Made by a program: the position numbers and the translations under genes | Assembly: GCA_910587195.1 (NCBI GenBank) | Contig: CAJUKL010000012.1 | Location: 1 to 56,284 of the forward strand | DNA: 56,284 nt | Source of the DNA: an uncultured Clostridia bacterium | Lineage (GTDB): Bacteria > Bacillota > Clostridia > Lachnospirales > Anaerotignaceae | Reading direction: 5' to 3' | Shown: piece after piece, positions 1 to 8,590 of the stretch | How the letters are laid out: each line of letters begins with the position of its first letter | Position numbering within the stretch: the stretch's first letter is position 1 | Notes under the pieces: model-generated | Seen by the model: the letters and a program-made list of their open reading frames with translations, nothing else | The model's database searches: none | What the model was told of the DNA's origin: nothing

Positions 1-162
1 GCTTGACCAAAAACTTTACCTTCTGTACACACAACAGAGTGGAAGTTTTAACGTATGGTGGTGCGTTGTAGTTCATTTAAAGTAACTGTTTAACTTCAAC
101 ACACAGTAGCGAAACGAAGTTTCGCATAAAGTTCTTTGCTTACTTTCTTTCAAGAAAGTAAG
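1..162 (+). repeat. Dispersed hairpin repeat, copy R1 (left end cut by window)
   Basis: Copy of the dispersed family, in the orientation called forward here (ending in the CTTACTTTCTT/AAGAAAGTAAG palindrome). The first bases are the right arm of hairpin H1. Hairpin H2 is at 109-125 (GCGAAAC, GAA loop, GTTTCGC). The terminal palindrome H3 is at 139-162. It ends 24 bases before the ATG of the ABC ATPase gene, so that gene's ribosome binding site (GAAGGGAG, about 172-179) is the first thing after the repeat. The same unit recurs at about 14.1-14.4, 40.7-41.06, 49.3-49.57 and 56.13 kb. Confidence 0.8.
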
Positions 163-186
163 TAAAATATAGAAGGGAGCTTTGCT

Positions 187-1731
187 ATGGGGAATGAAAT
201 CTTGCGTATGGAACAAATTACAAAAATTTATCCAAATGGAGTTATGGCAAATAAAGAAGTAAATTTGTTTGTCAATGCAGGGGAAATTCATGCACTTATG
301 GGCGAAAATGGTGCTGGAAAGTCTACCTTAATGAAAATATTGTTTGGCATTGAACCCAAAGATAGCGGAAAAATTTATTTTGAAGGAAAAGAAGTCAATT
401 CTCAAAGTGCAGCAGAAACCATTCAGTTAGGGATTGGTATGGTGCATCAGCATTTTATGCTTGTGGAATCATTGCGTGTTTATGAGAATGTAATACTGGG
501 TATGGAACCTAAAAAAGGTATTTTTACAGATAAAGAAAGTGCCATACAACTTGTAAAAGATATGGCAAAAAAATACAATTTGAATGTAGACCCTATGGCA
601 AGAGTGTCCGATTTATCGGTCGGCGTAAAACAAAAAGTAGAAATTTTAAAAGTGTTGGTTCGGGGTGCAAAACTTTTAATCTTGGATGAGCCAACAGCAG
701 TATTAACCCCACAGGAAACAAAGGAATTGTTTGAACAACTGATGTTATTAAAACAAAATGGACATACTATTATTTTTATTTCTCATAAAATTAAAGAAGT
801 AAGACAAATTTGTGACAATATTACAGTGCTGCGCGGAGGGCATTATGTGGGAACTATGCCTGTAGCAAATTCTACCGAGGAAGAAATATCTCGTTTTATG
901 GTGGGACGTGATGTTGTATTAAAAGTCAATAAAAAACCAGCACAGTTTGGAGAAACCTTATTAGAAGTACAAAATGTAAATTATTGGAATCAGGAAAATA
1001 AAAAAATATTAAATAATGTTTCTTTTCAGCTAAAAAGAGGACAAATTTTAGGAGTTGCAGGTGTAGAAGGAAACGGACAAAATGAATTAGCAGAGTGTAT
1101 TTTTGGATTTTATAAAAATATACAAGGCAAGATTCTGCTTAATGGACAAAATTTATTGGAAAAAACAATTTATGAAATTCGTTCTTCCGGCGTTTCTTAT
1201 ATTCCAGAAGACCGCATTAAAACAGGAGTTGCAAAAGATGTTAGTATATGGGAAAATTTGGTTTCTGATAGAATTGACCATAAAGAATTAAAAAAGAATG
1301 GTATTTTAAATCATAAAAAAATTATAAAAACTGCAAAAGAATTAATTAACAATTTTGCAATTCTTTGTAAAAATGAACAACAGCAAGCTGGGATGTTGTC
1401 CGGGGGAAATATGCAAAAAGTGGTAGTGGCAAGAGAATTTTCTGCAAATCCAGAATTATTAATTGCAAATCAGCCCACAAGGGGAATTGACGTTGGCGCA
1501 AATGAATTTATCTGGAAAAAAATTGTGGAACAAAGAGATGCTGGAAAAGGAATTTTGTTAATTTCCGCAGACTTAAACGAAGTAATGGAATTAAGTGATA
1601 GTATTTTAGTAATGTGTGATGGAGAAATTGCAGCCTATTTTGAAAATAGTAAAGATGTTACAGAGTATGAATTGGGAATGTATATGCTTGGCATTAAAAA
1701 GCAAGCAGAGCAGGAAAGGAAGGGAGCATAA
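187..1731 (+). CDS. Nucleoside-type ABC transporter, double ATPase subunit
   Basis: This is the ATP-hydrolysing subunit of a BmpA/NupNOPQ-type importer, acting on the inner face of the membrane with the two permeases that follow. Two ABC modules are visible. The first has Walker A GENGAGKST at about residues 39-47 and Walker B LLILDEPTAVL near 161-172. The second has a degenerate P-loop (GVEGNGQNE near 290), signature LSGGNMQK near 403 and NQPTRGID in place of a normal Walker B. This asymmetry is typical of sugar/nucleoside ATPases of the RbsA/YufO type. At 514 aa its length is normal for the family. Its stop overlaps the next start by one base (TAATG). The substrate-binding lipoprotein gene is not in the window and may lie just upstream. 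Substrate class is inferred from the family; ribose-like sugars are an alternative. Confidence 0.93.
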   Translation: MGNEILRMEQITKIYPNGVMANKEVNLFVNAGEIHALMGENGAGKSTLMKILFGIEPKDSGKIYFEGKEVNSQSAAETIQLGIGMVHQHFMLVESLRVYENVILGMEPKKGIFTDKESAIQLVKDMAKKYNLNVDPMARVSDLSVGVKQKVEILKVLVRGAKLLILDEPTAVLTPQETKELFEQLMLLKQNGHTIIFISHKIKEVRQICDNITVLRGGHYVGTMPVANSTEEEISRFMVGRDVVLKVNKKPAQFGETLLEVQNVNYWNQENKKILNNVSFQLKRGQILGVAGVEGNGQNELAECIFGFYKNIQGKILLNGQNLLEKTIYEIRSSGVSYIPEDRIKTGVAKDVSIWENLVSDRIDHKELKKNGILNHKKIIKTAKELINNFAILCKNEQQQAGMLSGGNMQKVVVAREFSANPELLIANQPTRGIDVGANEFIWKKIVEQRDAGKGILLISADLNEVMELSDSILVMCDGEIAAYFENSKDVTEYELGMYMLGIKKQAEQERKGA

Positions 1732-2813
1732 TGAAGCAAAAAATAAATGCTATAACCATTGTAGAAATTTTAAGAACAATGGTAGCAATCTTTTGTTCTC
1801 TTTTAATGGTGTTTGCAATTATATTATTGGTCAGTAATCAACCAATTTCTGCATTAAAAGATTTTTTAATTGGACCTTTTACTTCTGTTAGAAGAATGGG
1901 AAATGTAATAGAAGCAATGACACCTTTAATTTTTACAGGACTTTCTGTTACAATGCTATATCGAGCAGGGCTTTTTAATTTGGCAATGGAAGGTGCTTTT
2001 TTTATCGGAGCAGTAGCAGCAACAGCAGGTGCATTGTTGTTTGATTTACCAGCAGGCGTTAATTTAATGGTGGCAATGTTGTTTGCAATGGTAGCAGGTG
2101 GAATTGTTACATTGATACCAGCAGTCTTAAAAGTAAAATGTCATGCAAATGAATTAGTCACTTCTTTAATGTTAAATTATGTGTGTTTGTATTTAGGCTT
2201 ATATATTATTACAGCATTTTTTTATGACCCTCAAATGAATTCCAATTATTCTTATATGTTTGCAGATAGTATGGTATTGCCTAAATTATTTCCTAAAACA
2301 AGAATCAATACCGGAACAATCATTGCGCTTGTCATGGTGGTTGTGGTATGGCTGATATTAAATAAAACATCATTTGGTTATAAAGTAACATTAGTTGGAA
2401 AAAATGAAACAATGGCAAAATATTCTGGGATTCATGCGGGTGCCATGATAATTGGTTCACAAATCTTAGGTGGTGTTTTGGCAGGCTTGGGTAGCTCTAT
2501 GGAGCTGTTTGGAATGTATCAAAGATTTCAATACCAAGGTTTACCCGGCTATGGTTGGGATGGTGTGCTTATTGCGATTGTAGCGCGGTATCAAGCAAAA
2601 TACATTCCATTAGCGGCGTTATTTTTAGCATATTTAAGAATCGGTGCAGATATTATGTCCAGAAATACCGATATTCCTTTTGAAATTGTAAAAATTATAC
2701 AGGCAATTATGATTGTATTGATTTCAGCGCAAGCAATTTTAAGTAAATACCGTCAAAAATTAGTAGTAAAAGAAGCAAAAGAATTAGAGGAAATGGAGGG
2801 AAAAACAGCATGA
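1731..2813 (+). CDS. Nucleoside-type ABC transporter permease 1 (NupP/YufP-like)
   Basis: A 360-aa integral membrane protein with many hydrophobic segments, forming half of the translocation pore with the next gene product. The motif PLIFTGLSVTMLYRAGLFNLAMEG at about residues 63-86 and the segment GYGWDGVLIAIVARYQ near 265-280 are characteristic of BPD_transp_2 permeases of the nucleoside (BmpA) branch. It overlaps the upstream ATPase by one base and the downstream permease by four (ATGA), so translation is probably coupled. The C-terminal tail is charged and cytoplasmic-looking (about residues 340-360). Family assignment is firm; the exact substrate is not shown by the sequence. Confidence 0.92.
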   Translation: MKQKINAITIVEILRTMVAIFCSLLMVFAIILLVSNQPISALKDFLIGPFTSVRRMGNVIEAMTPLIFTGLSVTMLYRAGLFNLAMEGAFFIGAVAATAGALLFDLPAGVNLMVAMLFAMVAGGIVTLIPAVLKVKCHANELVTSLMLNYVCLYLGLYIITAFFYDPQMNSNYSYMFADSMVLPKLFPKTRINTGTIIALVMVVVVWLILNKTSFGYKVTLVGKNETMAKYSGIHAGAMIIGSQILGGVLAGLGSSMELFGMYQRFQYQGLPGYGWDGVLIAIVARYQAKYIPLAALFLAYLRIGADIMSRNTDIPFEIVKIIQAIMIVLISAQAILSKYRQKLVVKEAKELEEMEGKTA

Positions 2814-3715
2814 TTGATATTATATTTTCAACGGACTTTTTTTTTACCACCATTCGTGTAATGACACCAATTTTATTTGCAGCATTGGCTTGTATGGTGT
2901 TTACTAAAGGCGGCATTGATTCGATTGGCACTGAGGGAATTATGTTAAGTTGTGCATTAGCTGGTCCCTTAGGAAGTTATTTTACAAAAAGTGCTTTTAT
3001 GGGTGTATTGGTTGCCATGATAATTGGTGCAATATTAGCTTGTCTGTTTGGATATGTTACAATATCCTTAAAAAGTGAACCAGTATTAGCAGGAATTGCT
3101 TTAAATACCTTGGCTAGTGGTTTGACAATTTTTGTCATTTATTATACAACAGGAGAAAAAGGGTCTACACAAAGTTTGATGAGTCCTACAGTGCCTAATA
3201 TAGAAATTCCTATTTTAAAAGAAATTCCAATTATAGGAGAAATTTTTTCAGGACATAGCCTTTTGACCTATTTCGGTTTATTAATTATGGTGCTTTTAGC
3301 CTTTTTTATCTATCGAACCCCAGCAGGCTTGCGCATTCGTTCGGTAGGAGAAAATCCCGAAGCAGCAAAATCTGTTGGAATTTCTGTAGGAAAGTATAAA
3401 TATATGGCATTGGTAATAGCAGGAGCATTATGTGGCTTAGGCGGTGCGTATATGTCCATGAGTTATGTTTCTTTCTTTTCCAAAGAAATGATTGCAGGGC
3501 GTGGCTTTATTGGTATGGCAGCAGAATCTATGGGACGTGGAACACCTTGGGGCGTTACCTTGTCAGCATTGTTGTTTGGTGCAGCAGATTCGCTTGCTAT
3601 TCGCTTGCAGTTATTGCAGTTACCAGCGCAGTTAATACAAACCATTCCTTATGTAATTACCATTGTTGCGATTGCTGTTTATTCTTATTCTCGTTCCAAG
3701 CAAAGAAAAAAATAA
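2810..3715 (+). CDS. Nucleoside-type ABC transporter permease 2 (NupQ/YufQ-like)
   Basis: A 301-aa multi-pass membrane protein, the second permease of the importer. The recognisable family features are FTKGGIDSIGTEGIMLSCAL near residues 28-47, the cytoplasmic coupling region RTPAGLRIRSVGENPEAAKSVGI near 167-190 and GRGFIGMAAESMGRGTPWG near 231-249. It starts with ATGATTG overlapping the previous stop by four bases. A short gap and a new ribosome binding site (AAAGGAGG at 3725-3732) separate it from the ADP-ribosylglycohydrolase gene, so that gene is probably in the same transcript. Confidence 0.92.
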   Translation: MIDIIFSTDFFFTTIRVMTPILFAALACMVFTKGGIDSIGTEGIMLSCALAGPLGSYFTKSAFMGVLVAMIIGAILACLFGYVTISLKSEPVLAGIALNTLASGLTIFVIYYTTGEKGSTQSLMSPTVPNIEIPILKEIPIIGEIFSGHSLLTYFGLLIMVLLAFFIYRTPAGLRIRSVGENPEAAKSVGISVGKYKYMALVIAGALCGLGGAYMSMSYVSFFSKEMIAGRGFIGMAAESMGRGTPWGVTLSALLFGAADSLAIRLQLLQLPAQLIQTIPYVITIVAIAVYSYSRSKQRKK

Positions 3716-3739
3716 TAAGTGGATAAAGGAGGTTGTTTT

Positions 3740-5152
3740 GTGAGAAAAAAAGCATGGGAATATGAGAGAGATTGGATAGAAAATGCAGTACCACCAACAG
3801 TAGAGCAAAGTTGTGAACAAAGTTGGCTAGAATATCTGGAAGCAGGAAAAACATCTGACAAAAAATTATTTACAGATTGGTTTAGTGTGGTGCCAGGTTC
3901 AAAAGCACCTTGTCATTTGGTAGTGGCAGCCATACAGAGCATGGATAACAGAGGCTATAATGTGACAGAAGCAGAAAAATATATTGAGGCAGGTTTGCAG
4001 GCAGAAAAAGAAAAAGATGGTGCAGCTATCCAACAAATTACAGCAAAAATTTATCATTTGCTTAATACGGCAGAAAAAAATAATACTTCTTCTTATTGGA
4101 ACTATAAACACTATCGAACTTGGCAGGATATTGAAGAAGAAGTGATTTTTTCAGAAGCAATAGAGGTAGATGTATTTTGTGATGCATTTGCACAAAAAAT
4201 AAAATATGGTTGGCTTGGGCAATTAATAGGTGGCGCATTGGGAACGCAATTAGAAGGTTATACAGCAGAAAATATTAAAAAGAAATTTGGCGATGTAACA
4301 GGATATTTACGAGAGCCGGAAACTTATAATGATGATATTACATATGAATTGGCTTTTTTAGAGGGATTTTGTCAAAAAGGATATGCCATTACAGCAGAAG
4401 ATATTGCGCAACAATGGCTTGCGCTTATTACAGATGGCTATTCTGCAGAAGAAATTGCACTTTCTAATTTAAGAAGGGGAATTTTACCACCAGAAAGTGG
4501 TATCATAGGGAATTATTTTTATGATTGGATAGGGGCACAAATGAGAACAGCGATTCATGGCATGGTTGCACCTGGGAATCCTAAATTAGCAGCAAAATTA
4601 GCTGTTTATGATAGTATGATTTCCCATTCTAATAATGGTATGATAGGTGGTATGTTTAATGCTATACTGGTATCATTGAGCTTTGTGGAAAAAGATACAA
4701 AAGTATTATTACAAAAAACAATCAGCTTATTGCCACAAAAAAGTGAATATGCTTCTGTTGTATCCTTTGCATTAGAACAATGTAAAAAATATCATACATG
4801 GCAAGAGGCTTGGTGTGTTTGTGAGGAATATTTTAAAGAATATCATTGGATACATGCTTATCCCAATGCAGCAGCAGAAATCATTGCTTTGTGGTATGGA
4901 CAAAATGATTTTGAAAAAACTGCCTATATTATATGTATGTTGGGGCAAGATGTGGATTGTACAGCAGCACCCATTTTAAACGCACTTGCAATTATGATTG
5001 ATTTTTATGGCATAGACCAGCAGAAATATGTGCAGCCGATTGGTGACACTATTTATACGATGATGCGAAAAATGCAAAAATTTACCATAGAAGAATTATG
5101 TGATAAAACTGTAAAAGCAATTAGAAACGCTTGTCAAAAAAGGAGAGAATAA
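3740..5152 (+). CDS. ADP-ribosylglycohydrolase (DraG/ARH) family protein
   Basis: The frame is open from GTG 3719, but the ribosome binding site AAAGGAGG (3725-3732) would then be inside it. GTG 3740, seven bases after that site, is the better start (about 470 aa). The first 150 residues match no domain I recognise. The ARH core then begins: YGWLGQLIGGALGTQLEG near 155 (the G-x-x-x-G-D-A-L-G region, here with GGALG), NDDITYE near 197 (the metal-binding T-D-D-T/S motif, here N-D-D-I-T) and GQDVDCTAAP near 402 (the second metal motif, usually GGDTDT). The family cleaves N-glycosidic bonds of ADP-ribose conjugates with Mg or Mn. Position after a nucleoside transporter and before a reductase suggests hydrolysis of an imported ribosylated compound rather than protein de-ADP-ribosylation. 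That role is inference. Confidence 0.85.
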   Translation: MRKKAWEYERDWIENAVPPTVEQSCEQSWLEYLEAGKTSDKKLFTDWFSVVPGSKAPCHLVVAAIQSMDNRGYNVTEAEKYIEAGLQAEKEKDGAAIQQITAKIYHLLNTAEKNNTSSYWNYKHYRTWQDIEEEVIFSEAIEVDVFCDAFAQKIKYGWLGQLIGGALGTQLEGYTAENIKKKFGDVTGYLREPETYNDDITYELAFLEGFCQKGYAITAEDIAQQWLALITDGYSAEEIALSNLRRGILPPESGIIGNYFYDWIGAQMRTAIHGMVAPGNPKLAAKLAVYDSMISHSNNGMIGGMFNAILVSLSFVEKDTKVLLQKTISLLPQKSEYASVVSFALEQCKKYHTWQEAWCVCEEYFKEYHWIHAYPNAAAEIIALWYGQNDFEKTAYIICMLGQDVDCTAAPILNALAIMIDFYGIDQQKYVQPIGDTIYTMMRKMQKFTIEELCDKTVKAIRNACQKRRE

Positions 5153-5153
5153 C

Positions 5154-5735
5154 ATGAAATTATTATTTGTCAATGCTTGTGCTAGAAAAGAGTCCAGAAC
5201 CTTGGAACTTTGTCGCTATTTTTTGCAAAAATATAAAGAATGTCATCCTGATGTAGAGATAGAAGAAATTAAAATTTGTGAAGATACTGCTCTTTTACCA
5301 ATGACAGAACAAAAATTAAACTTAAGAAATGACTTGATAGCAAAAAAAGACTGGAGTCACCCCATGATGCAGTATGCTTTACAATGGAATCAAGCAGAAA
5401 AAATAGTAATTGGTGCACCTTATTGGGATTGGAGTTTTCCTGCTGCATTAAAAATTTATGTGGAAAATATTATGATTTCTGAATTAAATTTTGTATTCCG
5501 AGAAAATCGTTCTGTTGGGCTTTGTAAAGGAGAAAAGATGTTGTATCTTACCACAGCAGGCGGAAGCGCACAGCAAAATATGGGCTATGATTATATGCAA
5601 AGAGTTTTGACAGAACTGGGAGAATATCAAAATACTTATCTTCATGCAGATAATTTAGATGTGTTTGGAATGGATATTACAGCGGAAATGGAAAAAGTCA
5701 AAAAAGAAATAGATAAGATTGTAAAAACTTGGTAA
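5154..5735 (+). CDS. NAD(P)H-dependent flavodoxin-fold oxidoreductase
   Basis: A 193-aa cytosolic protein resembling FMN-dependent NAD(P)H quinone or azo reductases. The N-terminus (KLLFVNACARKESRTLELCR) has the beta1-loop-alpha1 flavin-phosphate site with an ACARKESRT loop. The motif IGAPYWDWSFPAALKIYVENI near residues 80-100 is the classic P-Y-W-x-x-x-P-A/x-L-K-x-Y-x-D segment, and LTTAGGSAQ near 130-138 is the second flavin loop. It starts one base after the glycohydrolase stop with AAAGGAGAG just upstream, so it is the last gene of this operon. Flavodoxin-fold membership is sure; the real electron acceptor is unknown. Confidence 0.88.
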   Translation: MKLLFVNACARKESRTLELCRYFLQKYKECHPDVEIEEIKICEDTALLPMTEQKLNLRNDLIAKKDWSHPMMQYALQWNQAEKIVIGAPYWDWSFPAALKIYVENIMISELNFVFRENRSVGLCKGEKMLYLTTAGGSAQQNMGYDYMQRVLTELGEYQNTYLHADNLDVFGMDITAEMEKVKKEIDKIVKTW

Positions 5736-5739
5736 ATTT

Positions 5740-5774
5740 AAAAAATGCTTGATGGCATCCATCAAGCATTTTTT
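5740..5774. terminator. Bidirectional intrinsic terminator
   Basis: Perfect 16-bp stem (AAAAAATGCTTGATGG at 5740-5755 with CCATCAAGCATTTTTT at 5759-5774) with a CAT loop. It has A/T tracts on both sides and lies between two convergent genes, so it can end both the nucleoside-transporter operon and the minus-strand VOC gene. Confidence 0.9.
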
Positions 5775-5775
5775 A

Positions 5776-6156
5776 TTATTCATGTAATTCTAAAGGTAAA
5801 CCATCGGGGTCTTTAAAAAAGGTGTATTTTTTATTCGTATAGCTATCTATGCGAATTGGTTCTGTTTCAATGCCTTTTTGCTGTAATTCTTTTGCTGTTT
5901 CTTCCACAGAATCTACATAAAATGCTACATGACGTAAGCCACAGGCTTCTGGAAAATTGGGACGTTTGGGACTGTTTGCAATACCAAACAACTCAATCTC
6001 ACAATTATCTAATTTTAAGTCTAGTTTATAATCTTGTTTATCTTCTCTATAATTTTCTCTGATAATGGTAAAACCAAGCTGATTTACATAAAAATCTTTA
6101 GAACGTTCATAATTTGATGCAATAATAGCAATATGGTGTACGATTTTGAGCTGCAT
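5776..6156 (-). CDS. VOC (glyoxalase I-like) superfamily protein
   Basis: A 126-aa two-module vicinal-oxygen-chelate protein. Candidate metal ligands are the first His pair (KIVHHIAI, residues 4-11), the Glu in NCEIELFGI near 53-59, the His of GLRHVAFYV near 73-81 and the final Glu of DPDGLPLELHE at 117-126. The pattern matches the SMU1112c/GloA2-like VOC proteins common in Firmicutes. It is a single-gene unit: a promoter lies upstream and it shares the terminator at 5740-5774. Glyoxalase activity is possible but not shown by these motifs alone; many VOC proteins have other substrates. Confidence 0.87.
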   Translation of the reverse strand: MQLKIVHHIAIIASNYERSKDFYVNQLGFTIIRENYREDKQDYKLDLKLDNCEIELFGIANSPKRPNFPEACGLRHVAFYVDSVEETAKELQQKGIETEPIRIDSYTNKKYTFFKDPDGLPLELHE

Positions 6157-6202
6157 AAGTAAGGTTTCCTTTCTATAAGTATAGTATAATAATTTAGTGT
6201 AT

Positions 6203-6231
6203 AATATAAAAGATTTCTAAAATAATGTCAA
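6203..6231 (-). promoter_or_regulatory. Sigma-A-type promoter of the VOC gene
   Basis: On the minus strand TTGACA (6226-6231) is followed after 17 bases by TATATT (6203-6208), about 50 bases upstream of the VOC start codon at 6156. Confidence 0.65.
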
Positions 6232-6251
6232 GACTTTGTAATTTTAGGGCA

Positions 6252-6345
6252 GGGTAACCACATAAAAATTATACATCTTGTGAAAAAACTGATTTATTAT
6301 GAACTTGACAAAAGTCGGAAGTTTTTGGAAAAACTTTTATCCAAT
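6252..6345 (+). repeat. Dispersed repeat, truncated copy R10 abutting feoB 3' end
   Basis: Begins AGGGTAACCACATAAAAATT and continues through a segment that reads GAACTTGACAAAAGTCGG to a short hairpin (AAGTTTTT, GG, AAAAACTT, 6319-6336). It then stops next to the feoB stop codon (6346-6348). The same left end occurs, inverted, at 26.15-26.18 kb, and the GAACTTGACAAAAGTCGG-type segment recurs near 26.11 and 39.40 kb. Only this end of the long repeat form is present, so it looks like a deletion remnant. Confidence 0.65.
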
Positions 6346-8367
6346 TTATAATAGACCACCTATTTGATACACCAAAAATGTAACCACCCATGCTACCACA
6401 ATTTGAAACAAAACAGAAAGACCTGTCCACTTCCAACTTTCAGACTCTTTTTTTATAGTTGCAATGGTCGCTGCACAAGGAACATACAATAAACAAAATA
6501 TCATAAGACAGTAGGCATTTAAAGCATGAAATCCTATACCATTTAATATATCTGCTAATGCTGTCATACCTGCCACAGAATTAATATTAGGTACAGCAAA
6601 TAATACGGCGCAACTGGATACTACCACTTCTTTTGCAGAAATTCCTGCTATCAATGCTACAGCAATTTGCCAATATCCCAAACCAATAGGAGCAAAAAAT
6701 GGCTCTAATAAATGCCCTATTCCTGCGCCAAAACTATTTGTCATATCTGTAGAGTATCCGCTTGTACCAAAATTTAGTAAAAACCACATAATAATAGAAG
6801 CAATAAAAATAGTTGTTCCTGCCTTTGTCAAATAGTCCTTTACTTTTTCCCACACATAAATCCAAACAGTTCTGATGCTAGGCATTTTATACTCTGGTAG
6901 TTCTATCAGCAAATCATTTTTTAACTCTTTTTTTCCTTTTACTTTCATAAAAAATAATGCAATCAGTGCAACAATAATTCCAATCACATACATAGAATAG
7001 GCTGTAATCATAGCATATTTTCCAAAAAACATACCAGAAAATAATATGTATATCGGCAATCTTGCGCTACAAGACATAAAAGGCGTAACCAACATAATTT
7101 TATAACGGTCACTTTTTTGCTCCAACGCACGAGAAGCCATAATTGCAGGAACAGAACAGCCAAACCCCAATATCATGGGAATAAATGCCCTTCCAGAAAG
7201 TCCTAACCTTCCCATAACACCATCCATCACATAGGCTACACGGGACATATAACCACTATCTTCTAAAAATGCCAAAGCTAAAAATAAAATAAAAATATTA
7301 GGTAAAAAGGTTAAAATTCCACCTACACCCGCTATAATACCATCAACAAGTAAAGAGATAATAGGCGCACTGACTTTCATTGCTTCTAAAGCAGCTACTG
7401 CACCATTACTGATAACTTCTATTAAAATTTCAAAATATCCCTTTAACCAATCTCCTACAGTAAACGTTAAAAAAAATACGCAAGCCATAACCAATAAAAA
7501 AATAGGAATACTCCCTATTCTATGGGTTAAAAACTTGTCCACCTTGTCTGTTAATGCTTCTCTTTTTGCCTTATGAAAAATAACTTCTTCTACAATTTCT
7601 TCAATAAAATCATATTTTTCATTGATAATATCAGATTCATAACTGCGGTCAAGAACATTGGGTAAATCAACAGGGTATTTTTCTGTGATTTCTTTATCTC
7701 CTTCTAAAAGTTTTAAAGCATACCAACGCTTATTGCTTAATTCTGGATATTTTTTTAATGCCTCTACAATACAATCTATTTTTTGTTCTATCTTATCCGA
7801 ATAGACCATTGCATATTTTTGATGTTTTTCACCACCCGTATGGTTATGGATTAAAATTTCTGGCCCCTTTTGGTCATAGTGATGTGCTGCTGCGTGCATT
7901 AAAGTAGGAATTCCTTTTCGTGTTCTTGCCGAAACAGGAATAACAGGAACACCAAGCATTTCTGGCAAGCGGTGCATATCAATTTCCATTCCTCTTTTTT
8001 CTACAATATCCATCATATTTAATGCTACAATCACAGGTTTACCAAGCTCCAATAATTGCAAGGTTAAATATAAATTTCTTTCCAAAGAAGAAGCATCTAC
8101 TACATCAATAATCATGTCCACTTCATCACTCAATATAAACTGACGAGAAACTTTTTCTTCCATTGTGTAGGAGGTTAAACTATAGGTTCCCGGCAAATCA
8201 ACTAAGCGGATATTCAAATCATGCTGTTTCAAGGTTCCTTCCACCTTTTCCACTGTAACACCTGGCCAGTTAGCAACCTTTAAATTTGCACCTGTATAAA
8301 CATTAAATAATGTTGTTTTACCACAGTTTGGATTTCCAATAAAACCGACTGTAATATCATGCGCCAT
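6346..8367 (-). CDS. feoB: Ferrous iron transporter FeoB
   Basis: A 673-aa inner-membrane Fe2+ transporter with an N-terminal G-protein domain. G1 is GNPNCGKT at residues 11-18, G3 DLPGTYSL near 58-65 and G4 NMMD near 117-120. The remaining 400 residues hold the membrane core with the gate motifs GFGCSVPAIMASR and SAKEVVVSS. It overlaps feoA by 11 bases, so the two are translationally coupled. Length is normal (650-780 aa). No C-terminal cysteine-rich FeoC-like gene follows; a truncated dispersed repeat directly abuts its stop. Confidence 0.96.
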   Translation of the reverse strand: MAHDITVGFIGNPNCGKTTLFNVYTGANLKVANWPGVTVEKVEGTLKQHDLNIRLVDLPGTYSLTSYTMEEKVSRQFILSDEVDMIIDVVDASSLERNLYLTLQLLELGKPVIVALNMMDIVEKRGMEIDMHRLPEMLGVPVIPVSARTRKGIPTLMHAAAHHYDQKGPEILIHNHTGGEKHQKYAMVYSDKIEQKIDCIVEALKKYPELSNKRWYALKLLEGDKEITEKYPVDLPNVLDRSYESDIINEKYDFIEEIVEEVIFHKAKREALTDKVDKFLTHRIGSIPIFLLVMACVFFLTFTVGDWLKGYFEILIEVISNGAVAALEAMKVSAPIISLLVDGIIAGVGGILTFLPNIFILFLALAFLEDSGYMSRVAYVMDGVMGRLGLSGRAFIPMILGFGCSVPAIMASRALEQKSDRYKIMLVTPFMSCSARLPIYILFSGMFFGKYAMITAYSMYVIGIIVALIALFFMKVKGKKELKNDLLIELPEYKMPSIRTVWIYVWEKVKDYLTKAGTTIFIASIIMWFLLNFGTSGYSTDMTNSFGAGIGHLLEPFFAPIGLGYWQIAVALIAGISAKEVVVSSCAVLFAVPNINSVAGMTALADILNGIGFHALNAYCLMIFCLLYVPCAATIATIKKESESWKWTGLSVLFQIVVAWVVTFLVYQIGGLL

Positions 8368-8590
8368 ACCAAGACCTCCTTACTTCTATGTTTTTTGAAA
8401 TTCCTTTCCCAATGGCAAAGCGTGTGCCTCTTACTTTTATAATTAAGGTTCCGCCGCTTTTGTTGTTTAATACTTCTACTTTTGTTCCATAGGTCATGCC
8501 TAATGCTTGCAACCTTTTTTCCATTTGTAAAGGTAAATCTAATTTTTCCACAATATAGGTGGCATTTACTTCCCCAGCATTTAATGTCAT
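8357..8590 (-). CDS. feoA: FeoA family protein
   Basis: A 77-aa SH3-like cytosolic partner of FeoB needed for ferrous iron uptake. The frame is open much further upstream, but ATG 8590 gives the usual family length and a product starting MTLNAGEVNATYIVEKL. The conserved ALGMTYGTKVEVL and GTLIIKVRGTRFAIGKGIS segments follow. The start overlaps the stop of a 23-codon ORF as ATGA (8587-8590). There is only a weak site (GTGGAAAAAC) in front of it, so its translation probably depends on that small ORF. Confidence 0.92.
   Translation of the reverse strand: MTLNAGEVNATYIVEKLDLPLQMEKRLQALGMTYGTKVEVLNNKSGGTLIIKVRGTRFAIGKGISKNIEVRRSWYGA

Noticed and set aside
139..162. Terminal repeat palindrome H3 as an intrinsic terminator
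   Set aside because: No T-run follows on either strand, and for the LacI-type regulator and tkt genes a proper terminator lies further downstream.
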